Assembly (NCBI GenBank): GCA_002708985.1
Contig: PAPS01000009.1
Span: forward strand, 1-64,000
Length of the DNA: 64,000 bases
Reading direction: 5' to 3'
Source of the DNA: Saprospirales bacterium
Lineage (GTDB): Bacteria; Bacteroidota; Bacteroidia; Chitinophagales; UBA8649
The notes under the pieces were generated by a model. It was not told where the DNA came from. It saw nothing but the letters and a program-made list of their open reading frames with translations, and made no database searches. A program made the translations under genes and the position numbers. Positions 47,877 to 56,769 of the stretch are shown here, piece after piece (the first letter of the stretch is position 1; every line of letters starts with the position of its first letter).

Positions 47877-48725
47877 ATGAAAGACCACATGGAATACACT
47901 GCAAATATTGCAGGTCAAACATTGTACGGACAAATATGGGAAGTAGAGCAAGCAAAAGCAGCACTTATTCTATTACATGGCTTGGGGGAACATTCCGGGC
48001 GTTATGGTGGCACTTTTGTGGAAACGATGAATAACGCTGGGTTTAATGTCTTATCTATAGATTTATTTGGCCATGGATTATCCGGAGGAAAACGAGGCGC
48101 ATGTCCTAGTTATGAGTCCATTTATCAAGTAATCGATGGCTTAATCGCCCGAAAAGAAACCTGTTGGCCTGAGCTTCCATTCTTTTTGTTTGGACATAGT
48201 TATGGCGGCAATGTTCTTTTATCTTACTCCCACCACACTGATGGACCACAAAGTGCATCTTCACATCTCGGAAACATTCTCAGTTCTCCAATGATAGAAC
48301 TTGGATTTAAGCCGGCTGCTTGGAAGCTATTTGTAGGCAATCTTATGCATAAGGTGTATCCTCAGTGGTCTGAAAAGTCAGGACTCGATACTGAGGCTAT
48401 ATCTTCTGTGGAGGAGGCTTGCGAAGCGTACAGGCAAGATCCACTTATTCATGATGTGGTGACCGCGGGTATGATGGTTCCTGCATTAAAAGCAGGACAG
48501 GACATGCTTTCAGAGAGTTATAGTTATCAGGTGCCAACCTATATGTATCATGGTGATGCAGATCGTTTGACCTCGTATGAAGCGTCTAAAAATTTTGCTG
48601 AGACGCACTCAGATTACGTAACCTTCTTGTCTGTTGAAAACGGCTATCATGAAATCCATCAAGATGTTATGGCTCAAGATGTTTTGGCATCAGTTATTGA
48701 TTGGATGAAGAGCAAACTCAATTAA
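47877..48725 (+). CDS. Alpha/beta hydrolase (monoacylglycerol lipase-like)
   Basis: ALILLHGLGEHSGRYGGTFVETMNNAGFNVLSIDLFGHGLSGGKRG...FLFGHSYGGNVLL. Start at 47877 or 47889. Confidence 0.9.
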   Translation: MKDHMEYTANIAGQTLYGQIWEVEQAKAALILLHGLGEHSGRYGGTFVETMNNAGFNVLSIDLFGHGLSGGKRGACPSYESIYQVIDGLIARKETCWPELPFFLFGHSYGGNVLLSYSHHTDGPQSASSHLGNILSSPMIELGFKPAAWKLFVGNLMHKVYPQWSEKSGLDTEAISSVEEACEAYRQDPLIHDVVTAGMMVPALKAGQDMLSESYSYQVPTYMYHGDADRLTSYEASKNFAETHSDYVTFLSVENGYHEIHQDVMAQDVLASVIDWMKSKLN

Positions 48726-48830
48726 TCGTTTATCAATTCTAAGGACTTCGAAACATAAGTTAGATAGGGCCGGTTTGCTTTAAGAAGGTCTGTAAAAGAC
48801 CGCCATGGGAAACGCTAGATTTAATAGCCC

Positions 48831-49112
48831 TTTTTTCTGCTTATTGGATTTAATGAAGTATTTAATGGCTCTGAAGGTCCCTCTAAAGAGGAAAAAGTTC
48901 ATCTAAATTATTTTGGAACCTTTACTTCCTTAAATATGGAAGCACATTGTGTGTTAATGCAAATGGATAGCCAAGTTTGATCCCATTTGGAATTGAATAA
49001 GCCCCTTCCTTCTTTTGAATCTGGGCGCTCGCGGGAGACTTATCTGAAATACTATGTTATTCAGTATTTAAATCAAAGTATTATATACCAAATAATGGTT
49101 GGGATTTGCCTT
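48831..49112 (+). pseudogene. Possible decayed ORF (one in-frame TGA, no start)
   Basis: Frame reads LLIGFNEVFNGSEGPSKEEKVHLNYFGTFTSLNMEAHCVLMQMDSQV*SHLELNKPLPSFESGRSRETYLKYYVIQYLNQSIIYQIMVGICL with a single stop (48978-48980) across about 280 nt. Confidence 0.25.
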
Positions 49113-52105
49113 TAGTGAAATAGAGTTTCATAAATCTCCGTTTGTAAGTCGGTCCGGATACCTTGCCGAACAAGGTTTGGATTATAGGCATCTGGGTAGC
49201 ATCGATTGGACAGGAATATATAAATTAAATTGGCCACTGGGTCAGCCCAAACTGAGGTTCCAGTAAATCCTGTGTGGCCGAATGTTTCAAGGCTTACATT
49301 ATTTGAGGTGGGTCCTCCGTCAAAGTCGCGATCAGGTTTATGAAAACCTAGTCCTCGGTTATTTCCAGGATATCGCTGCCATCTGGTAAAATCCTTAATA
49401 GTAGATTCATCTAAGTACCTTCTTCCCTGCCAAGTGCCTCCATTTAGTAGCATTTGAAACAAACTTGCTAAATCATCTGCATTGGAGAAGAGTCCGGCAT
49501 GACCTGCGACACCGCCTAGCATAGCCGCTGCCATATCATGTACATAACCATCAAGGAGCTGTTTTCGAAACAAGGTATCATCCTCAGTGGGTAATATATG
49601 ATCACGATCTATCCACTGCCATGGATTAAACATTACGCTCTCTAGTCCCATTGGAAAGTAAAATTCGTTGTAGACATAAGCGTCCAATGGTTCGCCCGTC
49701 ACTCGCTCAATAAGCCGACCAAGCAAAAGAAAGCCTAGGTCGCTGTATTTATAGGTAGGGTCCGGCGTTAACCCCTGTATGGCAATGGTATCCCATATGG
49801 CCTCTCTAACATCATCTCGAATAAACATGGTATCGGCAACCTTTTGGCTGTACCCTGCTTGCCAATGACTCGAATAAGCTGTCTCACGCTGGTCGAGGCT
49901 ACTTAGATAAAATGGAATCCAGGCTGGAAGACCTGATTGATGCATTAAGGCATCTCTCAGACGAATTCCGCCACAAGGCGATTCTTCGAATTCAGGCATA
50001 TAGTGTGCAAAGGTTTTGTCGAGATCAATCCTTCTATCCTCAACTAACTTCATAACACACAGCGTTGTCGAAGCTACTTTTGTTATGGAGGCTAGATCAA
50101 ATAGATCTCCTAACAGAACCGCTCTCTTTTCATCATAGGTATGGCTTCCAAAGGCACTAGAATATATATTTCTTCCATAGTGATTAACCATTACTACTCC
50201 GCCAGGTGCGCTTCTTGTGTTGATGGTTTTGTTTTCATATGCCTTTAAAAGATCAAGTGAAATAGGGTCAGGCCCCACTTTAAATGGAATGCCTAGTGGA
50301 ATTCCCAAACCCATCAAATCCTCTCCCTGGCCTTCTTGCCATTTCCCAGTGGAGATGGCTAGTCGTCCATTGACATCTTGTTTACCAAGTATTGCGTTAA
50401 CCGCTGCAATTTGGGCTTCTGGTCGATCAGCACCGACCATTAAAACATTAAGGTCGTTTGGGATATTTTCTAGCGCATAGGGAAGACCAAACAATAGAAT
50501 AGTAACCTTACAGCGATTACTCGCCTTGCTTATCAATGCTTTATCGGAATCTCGCATGCCAAACTTAGGAGGTGTTTTCCCAAGATTGTGAATACCAATA
50601 ACAAGGTGGTCATTGCTTCTAAGCGAGGGTAAAATATTTTCGAATGTTCGCGTGGTTAGGTGTTCACTTGGGATGTAATCACTCACTCGATCTTGCCAGA
50701 TTTGCTTTGAGCTACTTCCTAACGCTAAAGTGTATATTGATTGATTATCTCTCAGTGGCAGGCTCGAACTTTGTTCATCCGCGTTTGGCACCCACGTTAT
50801 GTTGGCTTGATACAAATCAATTACTGTATTCTTACTTTCGATGGGATTGAGATCATCGATTAGGTTCCTCTTATTGGTGGGCTGATACTGATGCAGTTGA
50901 GCATCGTATTTTTTTTGTAAGATTAATCGTAACCGTTCATGGATTTCATCCATCGTTATCTCACCTTGGGTAATACCTTCTTCAAGACGAGTAACAGTTC
51001 CTTCAATGTCCTGTGCCATAACAAGAATATCATTCCCCGCAATAAAGGCTTGATAAGCTACCTCAGCAGCTCCACCATATCCACTAGCTCCTTGCATGTT
51101 TAAGGCATCACTGAATACCAAGCCATCGAAACCTAACGAATCGCGAAGTAAATCTTTTAAAACATAAGATGAAAGGCTTGTAGGACGATTGTTACGATTG
51201 TCAAGATTAGGAACAAATAGGTGGGCCGCCATTATTCCGGCTACGCCGTCCTGAATCAATTGTTGAAAGGGTGGCAATTCCATCTGATTCAAACGGTTTC
51301 GATCATGTAAAACAGAAGGAAGGGTTTTATGAGAATCCGAATCTGTATCCCCATGTCCTGGAAAATGTTTCGCAACAGCCATAATTCCATGTTCTTGCAT
51401 ACCTCTCATATATGCAGATCCTGCTCGTCCAACGCGATGGGGGTTTTCACCAAAAGAGCGATATCCAATTACCGGATTATTCGGATTGCTGTTCACATCA
51501 ACAACTGGCGCAAAATTTATGTGGATACCAAGTCGTGTGCATTCTTTCGCGACGGCCTTTCCCATTTGATAAAGCGGGTCAAAATCTGTAGCACTTCCTA
51601 AAGCAAGCTGATAGGGCCATTCAATGACGCTATCAAGCCGCATATCGACACCCCATTCCCCATCGATAGCTACCAATAAAGGAATTGTCGAAGCCTCTTG
51701 ACTTCGATTAATAACATCAAGCATGTGGTGCGGGTGGCTTTTAAAAACAATAATACTTCCAACGTGATGTCTTTTAATGGATTCAATAGCATTGGTTATG
51801 GAAGCATCGCCTTGCATAGGCCATAGGTCCACCATAAAAAATTGCCCAAGTTTTTGTTTAAGATTCATTGATGAAATCATTGATTCGACCCATGCATCAC
51901 GTTCAAGTTCTTTTTGACTGATGGTCAAGATATCATCGTTTTCCGCCATGCCTGACGAGTCAGGTATTTCGGCAGTTTCAATAGCCTGTGATTCTTCTGT
52001 ACGGATGTCAGAACTTTCGTACTCAGATGTGGATGTAGCATTACACGCTGAAAACAAAAAAAACAATACGCCCATTAAAGGCATTCTAGGTCTGCAAAAA
52101 ATCAT
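49112..52105 (-). CDS. Glycoside hydrolase family 3 (NagZ-like) fused to a C-terminal serine hydrolase/beta-lactamase domain
   Basis: GH3: MAVAKHFPGHGDTDSDSHKTLP, GFDGLVFSDALNM. Serine hydrolase: DLASITKVAS (SxxK), YKYSDLGFLLLG (YxD/N), GHTGFTGTSVW. Lipoprotein-like N-terminus. Confidence 0.93.
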   Translation of the reverse strand: MIFCRPRMPLMGVLFFLFSACNATSTSEYESSDIRTEESQAIETAEIPDSSGMAENDDILTISQKELERDAWVESMISSMNLKQKLGQFFMVDLWPMQGDASITNAIESIKRHHVGSIIVFKSHPHHMLDVINRSQEASTIPLLVAIDGEWGVDMRLDSVIEWPYQLALGSATDFDPLYQMGKAVAKECTRLGIHINFAPVVDVNSNPNNPVIGYRSFGENPHRVGRAGSAYMRGMQEHGIMAVAKHFPGHGDTDSDSHKTLPSVLHDRNRLNQMELPPFQQLIQDGVAGIMAAHLFVPNLDNRNNRPTSLSSYVLKDLLRDSLGFDGLVFSDALNMQGASGYGGAAEVAYQAFIAGNDILVMAQDIEGTVTRLEEGITQGEITMDEIHERLRLILQKKYDAQLHQYQPTNKRNLIDDLNPIESKNTVIDLYQANITWVPNADEQSSSLPLRDNQSIYTLALGSSSKQIWQDRVSDYIPSEHLTTRTFENILPSLRSNDHLVIGIHNLGKTPPKFGMRDSDKALISKASNRCKVTILLFGLPYALENIPNDLNVLMVGADRPEAQIAAVNAILGKQDVNGRLAISTGKWQEGQGEDLMGLGIPLGIPFKVGPDPISLDLLKAYENKTINTRSAPGGVVMVNHYGRNIYSSAFGSHTYDEKRAVLLGDLFDLASITKVASTTLCVMKLVEDRRIDLDKTFAHYMPEFEESPCGGIRLRDALMHQSGLPAWIPFYLSSLDQRETAYSSHWQAGYSQKVADTMFIRDDVREAIWDTIAIQGLTPDPTYKYSDLGFLLLGRLIERVTGEPLDAYVYNEFYFPMGLESVMFNPWQWIDRDHILPTEDDTLFRKQLLDGYVHDMAAAMLGGVAGHAGLFSNADDLASLFQMLLNGGTWQGRRYLDESTIKDFTRWQRYPGNNRGLGFHKPDRDFDGGPTSNNVSLETFGHTGFTGTSVWADPVANLIYIFLSNRCYPDAYNPNLVRQGIRTDLQTEIYETLFH

Positions 52106-52182
52106 AGTAGAAAAGTAACTATATCGTCGTATAGATTATTGCTTAATTGTACACGCTAAATTGTTATTAGCAAAACAAAGCT

Positions 52183-53328
52183 CTATTTTTTACTGCCTTC
52201 ATACAGAGGGAAGTGCATAAGCCTTGATTCAATTGACCCGTTGAATAATTTCAGGCGTTTGGTTGATCGCAAGCCGATACTTTTAGCCGCAACTGGATTT
52301 CCTACAAGAATCCACGCATCCCACCCTGTAAAGTGCTGTTTAAGATGATCTCCAATATTCCCATAAAATTCTTGAACATCTTCAAGGGATAATCGCTTAT
52401 CATAGGGAGGGTTGAGAAAAACTACACCGGCTTTTTGTTTTGGCTTATAAGAGAAAAAGTCGTGTTGTTTAAGATAGTGGAATGGGCTAAGACCTGCTCG
52501 AACTAAGTTGTCATAGGCGGATCGGTACGTTTCACGATCGATCTCAATACCTAGGATTTCGGGATAGTGATTATGAACTTGCTCTTTATAATAGTCTCTT
52601 TGTGATTCCCAGAGTCCCTTGGGATAGTCTGGCCATTGCATAAAAGGAAAGCGCTTGCGGCTCCAACTTGCATGTTGTTTTGTTGCTCGGTATAGCGCCT
52701 CAATTAGCATAGTACCTGATCCTGTCATCCCATCAATAAAAGGTAAATCGGGTTTCCATTCGGTTTTAGCAAGAATACCAGCGGCTAGAATTTCATTCAT
52801 CGGTGCCACATGACTGTCGTCTCGAAACCCTCTTCTGTGAAGCGATTCTCCTGTGGCATCAAGTGCAAGCTGTACTTGTTGATCTCTAATATCTAAGGAA
52901 AACACAATATCTGGATCTTGCACATTAATATTGGGGCGATCTCCTGTTAAGTCTCGAAATCGATCACAAATGGCGTCTTTCAACTTGAGGGAGATGTATT
53001 TGGAATGGGTAAAAGTGTCTGAAAAGACTCTCGCATCAATCTTAAAGGTTTGGTGCACAGAAAAGTGATTTTCCCAGGGATAGACACGGGCTTGATTATA
53101 AAAATCACGTTCATGCCTTGCTTGAAATTTATGGAAGGGTTGAATTACTCGAATTGCTAATCGACTAGTGGCATGTATATCGACTAATGTTTTCCAATCA
53201 GCTTTAAAGTTTACCGCTCGATTACGTTCCTCGATTTGCTTTGCACCCATTTGAGCAATCTCTTTTCCAAGAAGGTGTTCAAAACCATAAAGTGTTTTTG
53301 CGACATATTGCCTTACATTGTCTTCCAT
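52183..53328 (-). CDS. THUMP-domain class I SAM-dependent RNA methyltransferase (RlmL/YcbY N-terminal-like)
   Basis: VAKTLYGFEHLLGKEIAQMGAKQIEERNRAVNF..., FIDGMTGSGTMLIEALY, VVFLNPPYDKRL (NPPY). Confidence 0.93.
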   Translation of the reverse strand: MEDNVRQYVAKTLYGFEHLLGKEIAQMGAKQIEERNRAVNFKADWKTLVDIHATSRLAIRVIQPFHKFQARHERDFYNQARVYPWENHFSVHQTFKIDARVFSDTFTHSKYISLKLKDAICDRFRDLTGDRPNINVQDPDIVFSLDIRDQQVQLALDATGESLHRRGFRDDSHVAPMNEILAAGILAKTEWKPDLPFIDGMTGSGTMLIEALYRATKQHASWSRKRFPFMQWPDYPKGLWESQRDYYKEQVHNHYPEILGIEIDRETYRSAYDNLVRAGLSPFHYLKQHDFFSYKPKQKAGVVFLNPPYDKRLSLEDVQEFYGNIGDHLKQHFTGWDAWILVGNPVAAKSIGLRSTKRLKLFNGSIESRLMHFPLYEGSKK

Positions 53329-53348
53329 AAGAACCTAAAAGTACTCTA

Positions 53349-54356
53349 ATGAAAGCAGTTCACCTTCAAAAGTTTGGTAAGCCTGAAAAAGCCTTTGCTC
53401 TTGTAGATATAGACAAACCCAAATGCCCTAGAGAAGGTGTCCTAGTAAAAGTGGAAGGTTTTGGGCTCAACTTTGCCGACATCATGGCAAGAACAGGTTT
53501 GTATCCGGATTGTCCACCATTGCCTGCGGTCCTGGGCTATGATGTTGTTGGGATTGTCGAGGAAGTTGGGCAAGGTGTTAAGCATTTTAAAGTAGGTCAA
53601 AGAGTGACCGCCTTAACGCGATTTGGAGGGTATGCGGAATATGCTGTCTGCGATCCTCGAGCGATTGCAGTGGTTGATGATATGCCTATTGGAAAAGCCA
53701 TGGCTCTGACTACGCAGTATTCCACGGCATGGCAATGTTTTTATAACTCCTTTCGTATTGGACATGGAGATAAAGTGCTTATCCATGCTGCCATGGGTGG
53801 TGTGGGAAGCGCCTTGGCACAAATGGCCTTGCATGAGGGAGCAGAAGTTTATGCCACTGCGGGTTCAGATGAAAAGATTCAAGCATTAAAGCGTCTAGGA
53901 GTGCATCATGCGATTAATTACAGAAAGGAAGATTTTTTTGAGGTAATTAAGAAGAAAGGTGTGCATCTCGATGTTGTTTTTGATAGTATTGGAGGAAGTT
54001 CCGTTAAAAAAGGATGCAAGCTTTTGGGTGCAGGGGGAAGTATGGTTTTATATGGAGCCGCTCAATTTAATGGGTCCAATCTATTCAAAAAGATTTCTAC
54101 GTTTCTGCAGTTTGGGTTTTATCACCCAATTAATTTTATGAGCAAAAGCCAATCTATGATTGGTGTCAATATGCTTAGACTGGCAGACTATAAGGCAGAA
54201 AAGATTCAAGCTTGCCTGAAGGGTGTGGTCAAGGGTGTTCAAGAGGGATGGTTAGATCCTTTAGTAGGAGGGGTGTATCCAATAGAGGATTTAGCTAAAG
54301 CACATAATGATTTAGGTCAGCGGAAGACGACGGGAAAGCTAACAGTAACCTGGTAA
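53349..54356 (+). CDS. Zinc-binding-dehydrogenase family quinone oxidoreductase (VAT-1-like MDR)
   Basis: VEGFGLNFADIMARTGLYPDCPPLPAVLGYDVVGIVEEVG...VLIHAAMGGVGSALAQMA. Confidence 0.92.
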   Translation: MKAVHLQKFGKPEKAFALVDIDKPKCPREGVLVKVEGFGLNFADIMARTGLYPDCPPLPAVLGYDVVGIVEEVGQGVKHFKVGQRVTALTRFGGYAEYAVCDPRAIAVVDDMPIGKAMALTTQYSTAWQCFYNSFRIGHGDKVLIHAAMGGVGSALAQMALHEGAEVYATAGSDEKIQALKRLGVHHAINYRKEDFFEVIKKKGVHLDVVFDSIGGSSVKKGCKLLGAGGSMVLYGAAQFNGSNLFKKISTFLQFGFYHPINFMSKSQSMIGVNMLRLADYKAEKIQACLKGVVKGVQEGWLDPLVGGVYPIEDLAKAHNDLGQRKTTGKLTVTW

Positions 54357-54387
54357 TTAATAAGGTTGTTTTCGATTTATGTTCCCA

Positions 54388-56685
54388 TCATTTCTTGGCC
54401 ACTGTTGCGACTATACTTTCTTGCCCATTTGGACTAACGGAAATGATGTAATAGACCCCCGAATGAATTGCAGTATTATCTTGGCGAAGACCATCCCAAA
54501 CAAATTTGCCACCTAGAGCCTGGGCTTGGTAAACTAGCCTTCCTCTAGAATCCATAACTTTAACATAGGCATCGCTGACAAGACCAATCACAGAAATGGG
54601 ACCCATGTAATCTGGCTCAATTGGATTGGGATATACTTGGACATCATTGTGTTTGTCTGCTCCCTCGCTTGCATCCCCAATAAATGATGCTAGGCCTAAG
54701 TCCGTTGCAAAAAAAACATCGCCTGTACGCCCTAATATTCCAATATCAAAAATCGTATTACTAGGTAGAGGACTGTTTTCCGTTGTTAGTTGTAGTATTT
54801 GTTCTTCGCCACTTGAGCTAATTAGGGTTGCTCCATTCGTTGTGCCAACCCACTTTCGATTCCCTCCATCCACTGCGATGGCTTGCACAACCTCTGTGTT
54901 GAATAAGTATTCGGAATAATCACCTAGGGTAACGATAATGCGACGAGGCTGGGTGCACGAAAAGGAAGAGGAAAAGACTGAAGATGGACAATCAATAACG
55001 ACCACACCTTGGCCCGTTCCAACCCATAGGGCACCATTTCGATCAATGACTAAATCATTGATTGTATTGCTTTGCAGTTCGCTGTTCGCTGCTGTAAAAT
55101 GTAGGGCCTGTGGATCATCGCTTGCAGACGAAAGAATGTTTCCTTTATTGTAAACCCAAAGACCATCATTTGTCGTAGCCATCCACACATTATCAGCATT
55201 GTCGATTACCATACGCGTGACAAATAGCGGGGCGTTTGCAGGGTCAAAGCCATACCATGTGCCATCATTATCTATTACGACCAATGGATTTTGACTACCG
55301 AGATTAGTCATCCATACACGTCCTGATTTGTCAAAATCAATATCACTAACAATCTGAAAACTGGGGTCGTTTTCTTTGGACAGAATTGCTGAGTTACTGG
55401 AGTCAAAATGTTCATCTGCAGTATGTAAAAAACGGGAAGCCCCGTAAAAGCTACCAGCCCATACCTCATCTCTGTTTGGGTGTTCACGCACTGGTACAAT
55501 ATCAAAAGTAGGATTCAAAACGTCTACGTTGAAGTTGACATAATTTGTCCAAAACGAACCATCATAAGCACTTACACCATCGTAGATATATGGATCTCCA
55601 GGACTTTTACCCAATCCAAAATCTGTGCTGCCAGAACTCACCCAAACGTTATCTAAACCAGGTTCAATACGAAAGGCTTTCGAACTGTATCGCTGGCCAC
55701 CTACAAATCGACGAATTTGCGTGTTGTCCTGAAAGATTTCTCGTAATCCTCCTCGGTAATCGCTGATATATACCTTTTCCTGAGCTCTTTCCATATCTAA
55801 GGGATAGGCTGAAACTCCACTAAAGCGACTTTCAAAGCTATCTTCACTCCAAACAAAAATTTTTGATGAGTCCACAATGCCCGAGATGAAATCACCCTCT
55901 GTTTGAATCAAGTAGAGCGAATCGGATGCCGCAAGTTGTACCGTTTGATACCCCGATAATGGCATAAGAGCTGCAAGGCTGTCCAGCGATTCAAGCTTAT
56001 AAAGCGTATCTAGACTATGCACAAAACAAGCACCTTCCCAGTGCTCAATGCCCCCCGTAATTGATGGATTTATTGTATTCCAGGACTGGAAATCCAATAA
56101 ATTGCTGCCATCATTAAATGCAACCTTTAATCCCTCATTGGTTACAGCATATAAGGTGTCTTCGGTTTTGCTAAAGTCATGGCATATGACGGATTGCCCC
56201 CCATTACCTATGATATAGGTCGCCTCAATTTCCAAGTTGATTAAATCAACCGCTACAATTCCAAAATCACAAGAAAGAAATGCCATACTTCCCTCGGTAT
56301 AAATAGTATTAATCAATTTCGATCCTGTGACAGTAGAATTTAGTATATCGGGGATGTTTGTTACTGTTCCAAAATCGCTGATTAAGTCGATGTTGCTGTT
56401 TTCGTAGGTAATGATTAGGCTTCCAATCTCTGCATTCCAAGCGATTTGACGTATCTGGACATCGCTCAAGCCATTGGTTTTATCATAGGTCTGAATTTCT
56501 CCACTAGCCCTGTCATAGCGCAATAATCCAGTAAGAGAGGCAGACCAAACTGCCATATCAGTTACCTCCAAGGCTGTTGACGTCTCATAACTGTTGTGAT
56601 AGCGCCATGTATTGTACTGTTGTCCCCAAAGTAGGGTAGAAGTGCAAAACAATAGGTGCATAAAAAATATACGGACAAGCAGCAT
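54388..56685 (-). CDS. porZ: PorZ-like beta-propeller protein with T9SS C-terminal sorting domain
   Basis: Two-component-regulator-propeller-like repeats; NSNIDLISDFGTVTNIPDILNSTVTGSKLINTIYTEGSMAFLSCDFGIVAVDLINLEIEATYIIG typical of PorZ; C-term VYPNPIEPDYMGPISVIG...GVYYIISV. Start likely 56685. Confidence 0.85.
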   Translation of the reverse strand: MLLVRIFFMHLLFCTSTLLWGQQYNTWRYHNSYETSTALEVTDMAVWSASLTGLLRYDRASGEIQTYDKTNGLSDVQIRQIAWNAEIGSLIITYENSNIDLISDFGTVTNIPDILNSTVTGSKLINTIYTEGSMAFLSCDFGIVAVDLINLEIEATYIIGNGGQSVICHDFSKTEDTLYAVTNEGLKVAFNDGSNLLDFQSWNTINPSITGGIEHWEGACFVHSLDTLYKLESLDSLAALMPLSGYQTVQLAASDSLYLIQTEGDFISGIVDSSKIFVWSEDSFESRFSGVSAYPLDMERAQEKVYISDYRGGLREIFQDNTQIRRFVGGQRYSSKAFRIEPGLDNVWVSSGSTDFGLGKSPGDPYIYDGVSAYDGSFWTNYVNFNVDVLNPTFDIVPVREHPNRDEVWAGSFYGASRFLHTADEHFDSSNSAILSKENDPSFQIVSDIDFDKSGRVWMTNLGSQNPLVVIDNDGTWYGFDPANAPLFVTRMVIDNADNVWMATTNDGLWVYNKGNILSSASDDPQALHFTAANSELQSNTINDLVIDRNGALWVGTGQGVVVIDCPSSVFSSSFSCTQPRRIIVTLGDYSEYLFNTEVVQAIAVDGGNRKWVGTTNGATLISSSGEEQILQLTTENSPLPSNTIFDIGILGRTGDVFFATDLGLASFIGDASEGADKHNDVQVYPNPIEPDYMGPISVIGLVSDAYVKVMDSRGRLVYQAQALGGKFVWDGLRQDNTAIHSGVYYIISVSPNGQESIVATVAKK

Positions 56686-56769
56686 TTTATCAGGCATTTC
56701 ACGAATTTACATATTCGATGGTATAGGGCAAGAACTTCCTTAGATTTGGTGCGTAAAAGACAGAACACT

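Noticed and set aside
48787-48801. Hairpin GGTCT-GTAAA-AGACC as a terminator for the alpha/beta hydrolase gene
   Set aside because: Short stem and no following T-run; retained only as part of the decayed-gap observation.
52155-52171. GCTAA-N7-TTAGC dyad between the RNA methyltransferase and GH3 genes
   Set aside because: 5-bp arms, no T-run, not distinguishable from chance.
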